Numbered from the stretch's first letter, positions 43,276-54,944 are shown. The stretch: 64,000 nucleotides of DNA from Zygaena filipendulae (GCA_907165275.2 OU015662.1:6083501-6147500), one strand, 5' to 3'. A program made the numbers and translations. The notes: generated by a model not told the origin, from the letters alone.

Positions 43276-43437
43276 CTAGCTGTTCCCCGCGGTTTCACCC
43301 GCGGGAATTACGGATTATAATATAGCCTATGTTACTCAGGGATAATGTAGCTTTCTAATGGTGAAAGAATTTTTGGAATCGGTCCAGTGGTTTTTGAGTT
43401 AATTCGTAACAAACAAACAAACAAAAAATCAAATCTT
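43276..43437 (+). repeat. CCGCGG-type dispersed repeat
   Basis: Starts CTAGCTGTTCCCCGCGGTTT and CACCCGCGGGAATTACGG, then AGGGATAATGTAGCTTTCTA and ATCGGTCCAGTGGTTTTTGA. This subtype also occurs at 54000-54195 and is split by the LINE at 50092-53417. Confidence 0.8.
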
Positions 43438-43469
43438 TCCTCGATATAGTTTATTTACCTATTATATTC

Positions 43470-43690
43470 GGAACCGGCTCCAACAATTTTCATGAAATTT
43501 AATAGGTATGCAGGGGGTTTCAGGGGGGATTAATCGATCTAGCGCGGTTTTATTTTTAGAAAAAGTCGTTTTATCCGTTTTTTCACTTTTCAGACAATGA
43601 AAAATGAGTGTTTGGTACTGCTTTACCGACACACACTAAAGCTACTTAGCAATAGATGGCGTTGTTAAACCGTGAAAAATAGGTACTTAT
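43470..43690 (+). repeat. Dispersed repeat, second copy of 6220-6510
   Basis: Contains CCAACAATTTTCATGAAATT, TAGGTATGCAGGGGGTTTCA, GTTTGGTACTGCTTTACCGA and AATAGATGGCGTTGTTAAAC in the same order as the first copy. Confidence 0.65.
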
Positions 43691-43844
43691 ATTATACATT
43701 CGTAAAAACTAAAATTACAAACAAAAACGTCATCCAGGTACTATTCAGTTACTGATACAGTCATACATGATACAAGTCAATGATATAAGTATTAAAAGAG
43801 GTGAGATTAATACGAATGTATAAAATCCTTAACAGATACTAGTG

Positions 43845-44013
43845 AGTTTCTTTGTTTGTTACGCTTTCACCGTACACGGCTTGACCGATTATCATGATTT
43901 TTTTTAAGGGTACAAAAAAGGACATACTTCACTTTTTATCTCGGAATTCGCGCGGAAACTCCGAAATAAAAGCGGGTAAAATTGCGCGGGCGAAACCGCG
44001 GGGAAAACTAGTA
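43845..44013 (-). repeat. CCGCGG-type dispersed repeat, inverted
   Basis: Runs GTTTGTTACGCTTTCACCG, TTGACCGATTATCATGATTT, GGACATACTTCAC to GCGGGCGAAACCGCGGGGAA and AACTAGT. Confidence 0.7.
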
Positions 44014-44493
44014 AAAATATAAAATAAAATAGCAAACGTTATTAAATCGCAACAAGCATTACTGTATCTATAATAATGTAGGTATAGCCGTATCATAGCA
44101 TAAATAGGTATATCAGACAGCTATAATTATTATCATCATGTGCGGAACTTTGAGACACGTGTAACTTTTAAGTAACGTCTCGCCACATACAGGTTCTGTT
44201 GTCATACGCCATAGCACATCGCGTACGGCGTATTTGCTTTGACGGCGGGCGGCGCGGCGTGGCGCGGCGGTGCCAACGCGCAACGGCAAGTTGGTATTCG
44301 CATTGGCATAAAATGGTTCTCAGAGGTGCGGCGACGCATGACGCGCTACGTTGAACTGTGTCGGTGTGTAGCGTGGATACGATCTTATCAATAAGTCATA
44401 ATTTTTGTCAGTCAGCAGCAGTATTTATCCCAAGATATTTGTATAAGCCTAGGTCACAATATTGCTCCTTTCTTCGGATATTGTATCCTTATT

Positions 44494-45128
44494 AGGGTTC
44501 CGTAGCCAAATGGCAAAAAACGGAACCCTTATGGATTCGTCAGGTCTGTCTCTCCGTCCGTCCGTATGTCACAGCCACTTTTTTTTCCGAAACTATAAGA
44601 ACTATAGGTACTGTTGAAACTTGGTAAGTAGATGTATTCTGTGAACTGCATTAAGAATTTCACACAAAAATAGAAAAAAAACCAAGAAATTTTGGGGGTA
44701 GGTACCTACTTACTTAGAACTGAAACTCAAAATTTTTTTTCATCAAACCCATCTATGGATAGGTCTTCAAAAATGATATTGAGATTTCTAATATATTTTT
44801 TTTAACTGAATAGTTTGCGCGAGAGACACTTCCAAAGTGCTAAAATGTATGGCCCCCCCTGTAACTTCTAAAATAAGAGAATCATAAAACTAAAAAAAAT
44901 ATTTATGATGTATACTACCATGCAAACTTCCACCGAAAATTGGTATGAAAAAGATCTAGTGCTAAGTAGTTTTTTTTAATACGTCATAATCATATATCGT
45001 AAACCGCAAAAAAATTCACTAATATTAAAACATCGATCAAAGTTACAACGAACTACAAGAACTTTTATATTATGTTATGCTGCTACCGAACCCTTGGGCG
45101 AGTCCGACTTGTACTTGGCCGCTTTTTT
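44494..45128 (+). repeat. Lepidopteran AGGGTTCCGTAGC dispersed repeat
   Basis: Starts AGGGTTCCGTAGCCAAATGG and CAAAAAACGGAACCCTTATG, followed by TCTGTCTCTCCGTCCGTCCG, and ends CCCTTGGGCGAGTCCGACTT with GTACTTGGCCGCTTTTTT. I recall sequence with these two ends as common in moth and butterfly genomes; its class is not certain to me. Confidence 0.65.
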
Positions 45129-45334
45129 CTTATTTATTTACCTACTGTAAACTAAATTGATAAATACAACTTTTTTACAATATTATTCACGAGAAAAGGA
45201 AAAGTATTACATATTCTATAACCAACATAACCAAAGTAGATAGTAAAAAAGTGGGCGTAAAATTCGTATGAAAACCAGCAGTGACGATCACATCACTCCC
45301 ACCAAACATGTCATACATGTACCTAGGTACGATC

Positions 45335-45540
45335 ACATCCCTACTAATATAAATGCGAAAGTAACTCTGTCTGTCTGTATGTCTGTTACGCTTTCACGCC
45401 TCAACGGCTTAACCGATCATCATGAAATTTTGTATACACATTGTCAGGGGTACAGAGAAGGACATAGGATACTGTTTGTCCTGGAATTCCCGTGGGAACT
45501 CTGAAATTAATGCGGGTGAAACCGCGGGGAACAGCTAGTA
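45335..45540 (-). repeat. CCGCGG-type dispersed repeat, full-length copy
   Basis: Runs CCCTACTAATATAAATGCGA, CTGTCTGTCTGTATGTCTGT, TTACGCTTTCACGCC, ATCATCATGAAATTTTGTAT, TCAGGGGTACAGAGAAGGAC, GGAATTCCCGTGGGAACTC to GCGGGTGAAACCGCGGGGAA and CAGCTAGTA. It is a good reference copy for the family. Confidence 0.85.
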
Positions 45541-45654
45541 ATAAATATATACGATAAGGAATGAACAACTTTTGTTACAATAAACATATTTAATGAAAAT
45601 TGTTTTGGAATTTCGCTAAGTAAGTAACTAAACAGTTTTTTTATTTTTTATTTA

Positions 45655-46005
45655 TACAACGTGTTAATGAATTAACTGAAAACCTAATACACCCCATTTA
45701 AAAAAATAAACAATAATATGATTAAAATATATTTTATGTCGAAAAAATTTATACTTTAAAAGTTATTCAAGATTAGTTTGGAGGTGACCTATCTACGAAA
45801 TTCCAAGCGCTACGACCGCGCCTACCGGTTCAAATTTTTTTGCTGCGGGCGGCGTACGCCTCAAATATTGTATTATAAATAATTTAGACATGGGCTAGTA
45901 AAAATGAAAAAATATAACCTATATTAAAACATGGTGCGATCGATTCGCTAGTCGATTCTGAGCAAACTACTTTCTAGTTTTTAGTTAATTCATTAACACG
46001 TTGTA
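45655..46005. mobile_element. TA-flanked MITE, copy 2 (TACAACGTGTTAATGAATTA ends)
   Basis: The left end follows TA at 45653-45654 and the right end, GTTAATTCATTAACACGTTG then TA, precedes TA at 46006-46007. Sequence along its length matches 32395-32764, apart from small deletions in the GC-rich middle. It has no coding frame. Confidence 0.8.
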
Positions 46006-46825
46006 TAACTTTTGCAACAATTCTGCGTTTGATTAGGATTGGATTTTGTTTTGAAATTAATCATTCTCCAACGCCCTAGATATTAATTGAACATAATTTA
46101 GCCTCGATCAGGGGTTATCGACGATGTTTGTACACAAAGGAAAATCCTTCATTGATATACTTACGTATTTTTTGTCACAAATATTTTGCGCATAGATTAG
46201 GTAATAATTTTGTTGTTCAATGCGACAAGTAAATTGTTTTTGAGTGCGCAACATGTGAGAACTTGGTAGAATATCGTTAGCATACCAGTAGTTTATTAAG
46301 TAATTAATATTAAAATTATTGCTAATGTTGTTTACCGCCTCTATATGCCCGCCCTTACATACCTACTAGGTATTATTTATTATAAGGAACCTGTCTTTAT
46401 GCTACACGTGACGTAGGCCAACTAAACAAAGTATATTATATTATATATTCTTTGTTTTTTAATATTATATTCTACGTTTGATCGTGATACTAGTTATTCA
46501 GCAATTAGTGTTCAGTTCGGGGAAAATTCCCTAAATTCGCGCGAGTAAAAATCTTTTAAATTATTAAAGCATGTAGCGTGCTGCAGGTATTCCCATTATA
46601 GGTGAACGCATATCTAACGGTCGACGCCTTGGGTTGAAGATAAAAATTAGTGTAGTACCTAACCTCGCTCTTGCACAGCTGCTAACCCAATATTATCCTA
46701 TTCCAGGACCTGAAAAATATGCGAAAAAACTCGTAAAATTTCTTGGTGACCTACCACCGAGACCGTTGCGAAGCTGAGCAGTAGATAACAAATGAACACA
46801 GAATTTTCACAAATATTATCTAACT

Positions 46826-46990
46826 AGCTGTTCCCCGGTTTCACCCGCGGTAATTGCAGAGTTCCCGCGGGAATTCCGAGATGAAAAATATGTCCTTCTC
46901 TGGATTCTCTGTAGGTACCCCTGACAACGTTTATGCAAAATTTTGTGGTGATCGGTTGAGTCATTAACGCGTGAAAGCGTAACAAAGTAG
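46826..46990 (+). repeat. CCGCGG-type dispersed repeat
   Basis: CTAGCTGTTCCCCGGTTTCA with CCCGCGGTAATTGCAGAG, TATGTCCTTCTCTGG, ACCCCTGACAACGTTTATGC and AACGCGTGAAAGCGTAAC follow the order of the complement of 45335-45540. Confidence 0.8.
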
Positions 46991-47313
46991 GTACTCTTTA
47001 TATTTCAACCAATTTAAACAAAAACATAACAAATTATATACCTACCTGAACCTTCTTCACGAATCACTCTATTTATTGGTGAAAACCACATGAAAATCCG
47101 TTCAGTAGTTTTTGAGTTCATCGCGAACAAACAGATAGACGCGGCGGAGGGCTTTCTTTTATAATAGGTATTTAAGGATATCACCTGATTCATAATACGA
47201 TGGGTTAAGATAGAGGGAAGAAGTATTCCTGCCATTCTTTCCTATGATAGTAAACGATCTGGGGCCGTATATTTGAATCGCTCGAATCACTTTTTAACCA
47301 CTTTTTTGCACAC

Positions 47314-47545
47314 AGCCCTTATTCACTGAGCAACAACATTCCTTTCCCATAACGCGAATCCCAAAAACGCATTCCCAAATGCTCCGGGTGCCAAAATATT
47401 GGGAATTATTATTCTGTATGCCATAAGAAACGCTGTAGGTAAATGTATTTTTTTGGAGTGAAACTTCTTTTATTACGAGGGAAATACAGTTTTTGTGGCG
47501 CTTTATCTTAACGCGCCGTGTTATGGTCATAGTGAATAAGGGCCC
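47314..47545. repeat. Candidate small inverted-repeat element (GCCCTTATTCACT ends)
   Basis: AGCCCTTATTCACTG at the left is matched by AGTGAATAAGGGCC at the right, with CCATAACGCG and CGCGCCGTGTTATGG pairing inside. A related phrase, TATTCACTATGACCATAACG, occurs at about 16101 next to MITE copy 1. Boundaries are uncertain. Confidence 0.35.
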
Positions 47546-47974
47546 AGGATTAGTTGACAAATCACGCGCACGACGCAATACGATTGAAATTAGGTACGTA
47601 CCTATCTAGATCCACTTTTATATCAATTCCAAGAGATTCAAACATTGGAATCCAATTTTATTTATTAGTCTTAAAAGTCTTTCACATCGTTTTTGTTTTT
47701 ATATGTTTCACAAACAAACTCACGATTAGTATACATATATCACAATTATGCAGGCGATAAGCCGAAAAGCATAATTTTTATGTTAATAAAATGGTTTAAA
47801 AGAAGAATTTGAATGCCTAATTTTATGATTTTCCGAAATCTATATCTACCTATAGGTACATCTCTACATAATATAAATATATATAATTGAAGTGACTGTT
47901 TGTAATTCCAAATTAACAGCTTTTTACTAAATGGATATAATTATGATAGTATATACCTATATCTCCTTTTTTAT

Positions 47975-48095
47975 TTCTTATAGATTTTAACGGGACTATC
48001 ACTGGCAGATAGTCTAAGGATTAATCTAAAGTAAAAAAATAGTGCCTGCGGGAATTCCGAAATTCACGCAGGTGAAACCGCGGGGCGAAGCTTCT
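47975..48095 (-). repeat. CCGCGG-type dispersed repeat, inverted
   Basis: Ends GTGCCTGCGGGAATTCCGAA, ATTCACGCAGGTGAAACCGC and GGGGCGAAGCTTCT; preceded by TTTTAACGGGACTATCACTG. Confidence 0.65.
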
Positions 48096-48499
48096 AACAT
48101 AAATTTCTTATTCCCCTAAGTTTATAGGTATCATATGTGGCCTCCATTTGCTCCCAAAGCCATTGAACTCTAACAAAGAGCTATTAAGTATTTTAAACAA
48201 CCTGTTTAGCTAGCATATTATTATATAACACGTATTCATACAAAAATTATATCAGTAGAACAAAGTTTACAAAAGACAATTTATTACAACAACAATAGGT
48301 GCTTATCGATGATAGTAATTTTATTATATTTTATTAATGCAATGTGGAAAGTTGTAAAAATTTATTATTGTGATTTTTGACAGTTTTATATTTTTTTACA
48401 ACGGCTTCTATTTGAGATGTACGTATCTTCCAACAAACAAAACAACTTCCATTCATGCTTAGTCCACTGATGATAAAGTTCTTAGGCACCTACTTACAA

Positions 48500-48715
48500 T
48501 ATACTTTCACCCGTGATAATTGCGGAGTTCTTTTGGAATTGTTCCATACAAACTTTGCCCACTTCTTCGGATCGGATGCCTACGTGATACAAAGAACACA
48601 CCCTCCGAGTTTCAAGTGTCTACGATCAGCGGTTTAGGCTGTGCGTTGATCCGTCAGTCAGTTATTCAGGACAAAGCATTATATATAGATGAGCGCCGGA
48701 GAGTGTAATGAACTG
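48500..48715 (+). repeat. Dispersed repeat, variant with CCGTGATAATTGCGGAG start
   Basis: The start ACTTTCACCCGTGATAATTG and CGGAGTTCTTTTGGAATTG resembles the CCGCGG family, but the rest (TTCAAGTGTCTACGATCAGC, GTGCGTTGATCCGTCAGTCA) is different. It seems to be a related family. Confidence 0.45.
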
Positions 48716-48832
48716 TGCGAATGAAATGTTTTTTTCAAGTGTAGTTTTCGGCCTAAATACAATTGGCAAGGCTCCCTGGCGCATAACGAATTTTATTTTT
48801 AAAACATTCACTCATCGTTCACTTTCGGCTGT

Positions 48833-49032
48833 CAATCCCTACTAATATTATAAATGCGAAAGTAACTCTGCCTGTCTGTCTGTCTGTTACGCTTTCACGC
48901 GTTAACAACTCAACCAATCGTCATGAAAATTTGCATATACTTTGTCAGGAATACAGGGAAGGACATAGAGTACTTTATATCCCGTGGGAACTCAGAAATT
49001 ATCGTGGGTGAAACCGCGGGGGACATCTAGTA
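48833..49032 (-). repeat. CCGCGG-type dispersed repeat, full-length copy
   Basis: Runs from CCCTACTAATATTATAAATG with a CTGTCTGTCTGTCTG tract, through TTACGCTTTCACGCGTTAAC and GAAGGACATAGAGTACTTTA to GTGGGTGAAACCGCGGGGGA with CATCTAGTA. Confidence 0.8.
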
Positions 49033-49595
49033 CAAAATATACCGCGATGGTAATTCTGGATCAAGTTTATCTTGGCCCATCACTACCATAGGTACGACTT
49101 AACTAAGCGCCATGATGAGTTTTCCCTTTTTTTTGTTACTTATATGGAGTTTGCGTTACATTTTATCCCGGAATCCCCGCAGGAATTCCAAAATTAATGC
49201 AAGTGTAACCGCGAGGCCAGTAGTAAGTATAACAATAATACTTGATTCTTGGACGTTTGCTGATGCCAAAGTATAAGCAGAGCTTATGTGTGGGTACCAG
49301 GATGATACAAGGCAACTCATATTCTTTTGCTTTATCTTATTTGCATGTTGTCTTCGTCAATACCTGTGACGTCACTCAACGCGTTTCTCTTATGATATTA
49401 TGTTTCATGCTCTTGTAGTGGTGCACATCATGTTGACGATCAATAAATTGAAATTGAAATTGAAAAAACTTTATTTGACACAACACAAAGATTTAAATAA
49501 ATAAATATACCTAATGCAATTTCGTAATTACTTATTATATACATAATATAGGTCCCCAAAATACCCTAATACTAGGGTATTTTGGGGAATACCGT

Positions 49596-49790
49596 GACAC
49601 GTTGCATAGCAGTGGTCCTTGGACCAATGGACAAACTGTGATGTCAGTTGGTATCTAAAAGGCATCATATTAGCCGAATGACCTAGGGCGGAGGAGGAGC
49701 CCTATGTCGCAGTGGACACTGCTGGGACATAGGCCTCCCCCAAAGATCATCACAACCACCGGTCCTGTGCTTCTCGCATCCAATGGCATC
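49596..49790 (+). repeat. Dispersed repeat with TGGGACATAGGCCTCCCCCA
   Basis: CGCAGTGGACACTGCTGGGA and CATAGGCCTCCCCCAAAGAT with ACCGGTCCTGTGCTTCTCGC form a block that I recall as frequent in lepidopteran genomes. No frame is open across it here. Confidence 0.45.
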
Positions 49791-49802
49791 CGTGTATTAG
49801 TA

Positions 49803-49990
49803 ACTAGCTGTGCCCCGCGGTTTCACCCGCATGAAACGCTTTTGTATAATAACTATTTTCTTGGCATACGATTTAAATGAAACAAAGCTTATATGTTGCT
49901 CCAAGCTAAGCTTAATCTACCTGCGAAAATCGCATGATAAGCCGTTCAGTAGTTCCGGAGATTGGCGTGAACAGACACGCGGATTCTATA
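49803..49990 (+). repeat. CCGCGG-type dispersed repeat
   Basis: CTAGCTGTGCCCCGCGGTTT and CACCCGCATGAAACGC start it; TAAGCCGTTCAGTAGTTCCG and GTGAACAGACACGC end it. This variant resembles 3538-3676. Confidence 0.75.
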
Positions 49991-50022
49991 GGTAGGTACT
50001 GGTCTAGTCAACTTTTATAAAT

Positions 50023-50091
50023 TACTAGCGTTTCACCCGCGTTAATTTCGGAGTTCCCGCTGGAGTTGCGGATTACAATACAGCTTATGTT
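50023..50091 (+). repeat. Left part of a CCGCGG-type repeat split by a LINE
   Basis: ACTAGCGTTTCACCCGCGTT, TCGGAGTTCCCGCTGGAGTT and GCGGATTACAATACAGC lead to TATGTT at 50086-50091. The matching right part (TACTCAGGTCAGGGATAATG...) continues after the LINE at 53418. The unbroken form can be seen at 54000-54195. Confidence 0.75.
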
Positions 50092-53000
50092 CTTGATATG
50101 GTCTTGATATGAGCCTCTCACTTGATACCAACGTGAAGTAACAGCATCGCTGTTGCGTTTCGTTTGGTTTGTGAGAGTCCCGGAGCCCTTCCCCCCCCCC
50201 CCCCCCCCCCCCAAATAAAACATGGCAGCACAACTTCTGGTTGAACTACCCCAGGAGGGTACCACGTGCTGTAGTCGTGGAGAATCCCTCCTTGGACGTT
50301 CACGTTCAGGCTCTTCTATGTCACCTGGGCGTGAATGTCCAGGCTGCCCTTCGTATTCTGGGACGGGCGATATTGTGCTCAATACTAATGTATCTGCTCG
50401 GGGCAAACGGAGCAAAAAACTAAAGGCACCCCCTGCTACGCTCACTGTGGATTTTTGTAACATTAGGGGGATTCATTCAAATCTCAATGCTGTCCACTAT
50501 CATCTTGAGACGGCAAAGCCAGCCTTGCTCTTCCTAACCGAGACTCAGATTTCTTCACCGGCTGATACTTCATACCTCTCTTATCCGGGGTACAAATTGG
50601 AACATTCCTTTGTCCCCAGGGCTGGAGTGTGCGTCTACGTCAGGGATGATATCTGTTCTCGTCGCCTCAGCAGTCTTGAAGGTAGGGACCTCTCCATCCT
50701 TTGGCTGCGCGTAGATAACGATGACCATCCGCGAATCTATGCGTGCCTATATAGGTCCCATAGCGGTAATTCCGAAACTGACCGACTCATTGAGCACATC
50801 CAACTGGCTACAGACTCTGTGCTACAACGGATCCCATCCGCAGAGGTCATAATTCTTGGCGACTTTAACGCTCACCACGTAGATTGGCTTGGATCGCGTA
50901 CCACTGATCATGCGGGGAGATCTGTTCACGACTTTGCTTTGGCATATGATCTTACGCAACTAATTACCTCGCCAACGCGAATCCCAGATGTCGACAATCA
51001 TACACCTTCCCTGCTGGACCTTCTGCTGACCTCTCATCCCGATAATTACCTGGTTTCCGTCGATCCTCCTCTCGGCTCATCAGACCACTGTTTGATCCGA
51101 AGTAGTGTGCCGGTGACGCGCTCAACACGGCCTCACTTCGTAGGCTGCCGCCGCGTTTGGCACTACAGGTCAGCGGACTGGGACGGGATGCGGTCTTTCT
51201 TTGCATCCTACCCTTGGGGGCGGATTTGCTTCTCAACTGATGAACCAGATGCAATTGCCGACTCTGTTACTGATGTGGTGCTTCAGGGTATGGAACTTTT
51301 CATTCCATTCTCTTCGGTGCCTATCGGTGGCAAGTCTCAGCCTTGGTTTGATCGTTCATGTAAAGTGGCATCACGCCGAAAACGGGAGTGCTACCGGGCC
51401 TGGGTCAATTCATCGGCGTCTCGCGATACAAATACCAGCGCTTTAAAAAAGGAGTACAACTCTGCTTCTAGGTCCTTCAAAAGAGTTATTGCTAGAGCAA
51501 AGGCGAAGCACATCGGCAGAATTGGCGAGAGGTTAGGCCGCCTTCCTTCGGGAACACGGGCGTTCTGGTCCCTCGCTAAAGCTGTCCTAGGAAATTTCTG
51601 TCAGCCCTCTTTCCCACCCCTGCACGGAGAGGATGGCACGCTGGCCCATGCCGCGAAAGAGAAGGCTGATCTTCTGTGCACTCTTTTCGCGTCCAACTCG
51701 ACTCTGGATGGCCAAGGAAACCAACCGCCAACTATATTGCGTTGTAATAGCTCCATGCCGGAGGTCAAATTCCGACAATGCGCCGTGCGGAAAGCACTAC
51801 TCTCTTTGGACGTTCACAAGTCGAGTGGTCCTGATGGCATCCCTCCGATCGTGCTGCGGACATGTGCTCCAGAGTTGGCACCGGTTCTAACGCGTTTTTT
51901 CCGACATTCTTACTCCTCTGGCGTCGTACCGCGTTCTTGGAAAACTGCTTTAGTGCATCCGATCCCTAAAAAAGGCGACCGCTCAGACCCGTGCAATTAC
52001 AGGCCTATCGCGATTACCTCCTTGCTCTCCAAGATAATGGAGTCCGTTATTAACTGCCAGCTTCTACGATACCTAGAGCAGCACCAACTGTTAAGTGACC
52101 GCCAGTACGGCTTCCGTCGTGGCCGCTCAGCCGGTGATCTTCTGGTTTACTTGACTCATCGATGGGCGGAGGCGGTTGAGAGCAAAGGAGAAGCGTTGGC
52201 AGCTAGTCTGGACATTGCAAAGGCCTTCGATCGTGTGTGGCACAAAGCGCTTCTTTCGAAGCTTCCTTCGTATGGGCTTCCCGAGAAATTATGCAACTGG
52301 ATCGCCAGCTTTCTGGCAGATCGGAGCATCAAGGTCGCTGTCGACGGTGCATGCTCGGACTTCAAATCTGTCAATGCTGGCGTTCCACAAGGCTGTGTGC
52401 TATCCCCCACTCTGTTTCTCCTGCATATCAATGACATGCTGCAAATCAGTGGCATTCATTGCTATGCGGATGACAGTACTGGAGATGCTTCATACTCCGG
52501 CCGTGCTAACATTTCTCGGGAAAACGTCAACGAGTGTCGAAATAAACTTGTGTCTGAAGTCGAGTCTTTATTAGCCAAAATCTCGGAATGGGGCCGACTG
52601 AACTTGGTCCAGTTCAACCCTAAAAAGACACAAGTTTGCGCGTTTACCGCTAAGAAGTCCCCATTTGTCGTATCTCCCCGTTTTGAGAGCACTCCCCTGA
52701 CTGCCTCAGCCAGTATCGGAATACTTGGCGTCGACATATCGAGCGACGTTCAATTTCGTAGTCATTTGGAAGGGAAGGCCAAATTGGCCTCTAAGAAGCT
52801 CGGTGTGCTCAGTAAGGCGAGAAAATACTTCATGCCGGCCCATCGCCTGCAGCTTTATAAGGCGCAAATTCGGCCACACATGGAGTATTGTTCTCACCTC
52901 TGGGCGGGAGCTCCCCAGTACCAGCTCCTTCCATTTGACCGTATCCAACGTAGAGCAGCTCGAATCGTCGATGACAAGGCTATTTCTGATCGGCTTGATC

Positions 53001-53417
53001 CTTTGGCGTTACGTAGAGATGTTGGTTCACTCAGCATCTTCTACCGCATCTATCATGGGGAGTGTTCAGAGGAACTGTTCGGATTAATCCCGGCTGCTGA
53101 GTTTCGTCACCGGACATCGCGTCAAAAATACCACGCATACCATCTTGATGTCTGGAAATCCACAACTGCGCGATTTCTCAGACACTTTCTGCCCCGCACA
53201 ACCACTCTGTGGAATCAGCTTAGGCCGGCAGTTTTTCCGAACGGATACGACCTGGGAACCTTCAAAAAACGAGCCTACTCCTTTCTTAAAGGCCGGCAAC
53301 GCACCTGCATGCCTTCTGGTGTTGCAGATGTCTATGGGCGGCGGTAATCACTTATCATCAGGTGTGCCACCTGCCCGTTTGCCCCCTATTCCATAAAAAA
53401 AAAAAAAAAAAAAAAAA
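50092..53417 (+). mobile_element. Full or nearly full-length LINE with intact ORF and 5-bp target duplication
   Basis: ATGTT at 50087-50091 is repeated at 53418-53422 after a poly(A) tract, marking a target duplication around 3326 bp. The 5' end begins TTCTTGATATGG, followed by a run of 22 C at 50191-50212 just before the ORF. Its 3' UTR contains CATCAGGTGTGCCACCTGCC before the A tract. A single ORF (50222-53347) has endonuclease and reverse transcriptase; no separate ORF1 was found, so the copy may be 5'-truncated or belong to a one-ORF group. Its GC content is higher than that of flanking DNA. Confidence 0.85.
50222..53347 (+). CDS. LINE polyprotein: apurinic-type endonuclease and reverse transcriptase
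   Basis: The frame is open for 1041 residues from ATG 50222. After an N-terminal Ser/Gly-rich segment, endonuclease motifs appear: [10 protein letters not shown] (about residue 77), [19 protein letters not shown] (about 212), [10 protein letters not shown] and SSDHCLIR (about 287). Reverse-transcriptase motifs follow: SSGPDGIPP (about 533), [45 protein letters not shown] (about 663), [15 protein letters not shown] and CYADDSTGD with the catalytic YADD at about 748. All key residues look present, so the enzyme may be active. The pattern is that of the CR1/jockey superfamily; the exact clade needs a tree. Compared with the LINE at 34.2-38.6 kb it is distant, with different endonuclease and thumb regions. 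Confidence 0.9.
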   Translation: MAAQLLVELPQEGTTCCSRGESLLGRSRSGSSMSPGRECPGCPSYSGTGDIVLNTNVSARGKRSKKLKAPPATLTVDFCNIRGIHSNLNAVHYHLETAKPALLFLTETQISSPADTSYLSYPGYKLEHSFVPRAGVCVYVRDDICSRRLSSLEGRDLSILWLRVDNDDHPRIYACLYRSHSGNSETDRLIEHIQLATDSVLQRIPSAEVIILGDFNAHHVDWLGSRTTDHAGRSVHDFALAYDLTQLITSPTRIPDVDNHTPSLLDLLLTSHPDNYLVSVDPPLGSSDHCLIRSSVPVTRSTRPHFVGCRRVWHYRSADWDGMRSFFASYPWGRICFSTDEPDAIADSVTDVVLQGMELFIPFSSVPIGGKSQPWFDRSCKVASRRKRECYRAWVNSSASRDTNTSALKKEYNSASRSFKRVIARAKAKHIGRIGERLGRLPSGTRAFWSLAKAVLGNFCQPSFPPLHGEDGTLAHAAKEKADLLCTLFASNSTLDGQGNQPPTILRCNSSMPEVKFRQCAVRKALLSLDVHKSSGPDGIPPIVLRTCAPELAPVLTRFFRHSYSSGVVPRSWKTALVHPIPKKGDRSDPCNYRPIAITSLLSKIMESVINCQLLRYLEQHQLLSDRQYGFRRGRSAGDLLVYLTHRWAEAVESKGEALAASLDIAKAFDRVWHKALLSKLPSYGLPEKLCNWIASFLADRSIKVAVDGACSDFKSVNAGVPQGCVLSPTLFLLHINDMLQISGIHCYADDSTGDASYSGRANISRENVNECRNKLVSEVESLLAKISEWGRLNLVQFNPKKTQVCAFTAKKSPFVVSPRFESTPLTASASIGILGVDISSDVQFRSHLEGKAKLASKKLGVLSKARKYFMPAHRLQLYKAQIRPHMEYCSHLWAGAPQYQLLPFDRIQRRAARIVDDKAISDRLDPLALRRDVGSLSIFYRIYHGECSEELFGLIPAAEFRHRTSRQKYHAYHLDVWKSTTARFLRHFLPRTTTLWNQLRPAVFPNGYDLGTFKKRAYSFLKGRQRTCMPSGVADVYGRR

Positions 53418-53520
53418 ATGTTACTCAGGTCAGGGATAATGTAGCTTTCTAATGGGGAAATATTTTTTTTTTAAATCGGTCCAGTAGTTTTTGAGTTAAA
53501 TCGTAACAAACAAACAATTT
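53418..53520 (+). repeat. Right part of the CCGCGG-type repeat split by the LINE
   Basis: ATGTTACTCAGGTCAGGGAT, AATGTAGCTTTCTAATGGGG, ATCGGTCCAGTAGTTTTTGA and CGTAACAAACAAACA continue the order broken at 50091. Confidence 0.75.
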
Positions 53521-53999
53521 CTTCATCGATTTGTGTAGGTAGGTACTTACCAGATTTTATTCAAATCCGTTCATACTTTTATGCGTTATCGCGTAACAAA
53601 CATATAAACAAAAAACTTCCACATTTTTAGGATTAGAAAGGAATTGTGTAACCATGTAAGGTTTTGTGTATTCCAAACATTGATATATTAAAAACCAATG
53701 ATTCCAAACCTCTAAAGCTGGGTTTTCATGACATGATACGACACAGCCGAGCGGGCGCGGGCGGTGAAGATCGTACAATGCCCTCAAGTCTGCAACTGGA
53801 GTGCAATGTGCCTCAGCAATGTGCATATTTGTTGCGTATCGCGTAGGTATATGCCTACCTACGAGTAAGTACCTGCCCCAAGGACTCTTTGTTTATGGAC
53901 TACATATTTTATTGACATTAAAGTAAGTTGATACTTCATAGATACATTGTATTCGCAAACGGAAAAGTTTCTGACAGTAATAATTATAGTATTACTTAC

Positions 54000-54195
54000 T
54001 AGCAGTCCTGCGCGGTTTCACCCATGATAATTTTGGAGTTCCCGCGGGAATTCCGGATTACAATATAGCCTATGTTAGGTACTCAGGGATAATGTAGCTT
54101 TCTAATGATGAAAGAAATTTTTAAATCGGTCCAGTAGTTTTTAAGTTAAATAGTAACAAACAAAAAATCAAATCTTTCCTCTTTTTAATATTAGT
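54000..54195 (+). repeat. CCGCGG-type dispersed repeat, uninterrupted reference copy
   Basis: TAGCAGTCCTGCGCGGTTTC, TTTGGAGTTCCCGCGGGAAT, TTCCGGATTACAATATAGCC, AGGGATAATGTAGCTTTCTA and ATCGGTCCAGTAGTTTTTAA run without a break. It shows what the site split at 50091/53418 looked like before LINE insertion. Confidence 0.8.
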
Positions 54196-54944
54196 ATAGA
54201 TATCTCTTAGATTAATTTTATTCGCGCCAGACCAAAAAGAAAAGTATGTGATCGAGATATAGAAAGTGGTAAACCAAAAAACAAGCGTTTTTGTCAAATA
54301 AATAGGTAGGTACCTACCTTAAATAACTTCATCGCTCCTGTAATCGATCAAATAAATGCCATAAGTTCAAGTGCTAAAATAGGTTCGAGTGAGACTGTTC
54401 GCAAATATTAATTTACTCGTCGTATAACTTAAATAACAAGCATCGAAGTTTCGTTTAGATTATGATGAAGAAGCGATATAGGTATAATTAATGAAAATGG
54501 CTGTTGGACGTACCTACGTTGCGTTTATTTATTGTCAGACAGGACAAAAAATACCTAATGAATACCTACACATTAATTTTCACATCTTGTATTATATTAT
54601 ATTTCGAAATTCTGTTGTTGTTATTGTTATTTTGGTCTGCAAATGACTATTGTTAAGTTAGCGGTCCAAAATCTGATTTCCTCTCGTCGTATACGACAAA
54701 GGTTTGTACCTACGTCACAAGTCACTGCAGTATGCAAAATTCTAGTCTGGAACGAAAACAATGATAAATGATTATGATGGTAACACTTGTAACTTAGAAA
54801 GATCAATTTCCATCCGGAAGCTATCTATTTTAACTACTTAGTAAGTGGAAAAAGACTGAACATGGAACGTTATAATTTTCCTGTGAAATTACTATTTACA
54901 TAAATGAAAATAATTTTTTTAAACACGCTGTTGTCGTTCCTACT

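Larger units (their letters stand above)
41440..50091. other. Repeat-rich region upstream of the transporter exons
   Basis: No exon could be confirmed. The 5' part of the transporter gene may lie here or further right; a GC-rich stretch at about 44215-44390 and an ATG followed by a good donor near 43125-43075 (minus strand) were considered but not supported. The region contains a SINE, a long palindrome, the AGGGTTCCGTAGC repeat, a TA-flanked MITE and many CCGCGG-type repeat copies. Confidence 0.5.

Noticed and set aside
44215..44390. GC-rich stretch as a promoter or exon
   Set aside because: CpG-rich, but no conserved coding frame or clear core promoter; similar GC-rich blocks occur inside repeats here (for example near 32590).
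50964..51254. Antisense and alternate-frame reading frames inside the LINE and BEL polyproteins
   Set aside because: All overlap confirmed long frames with clear domains and show no homology of their own.
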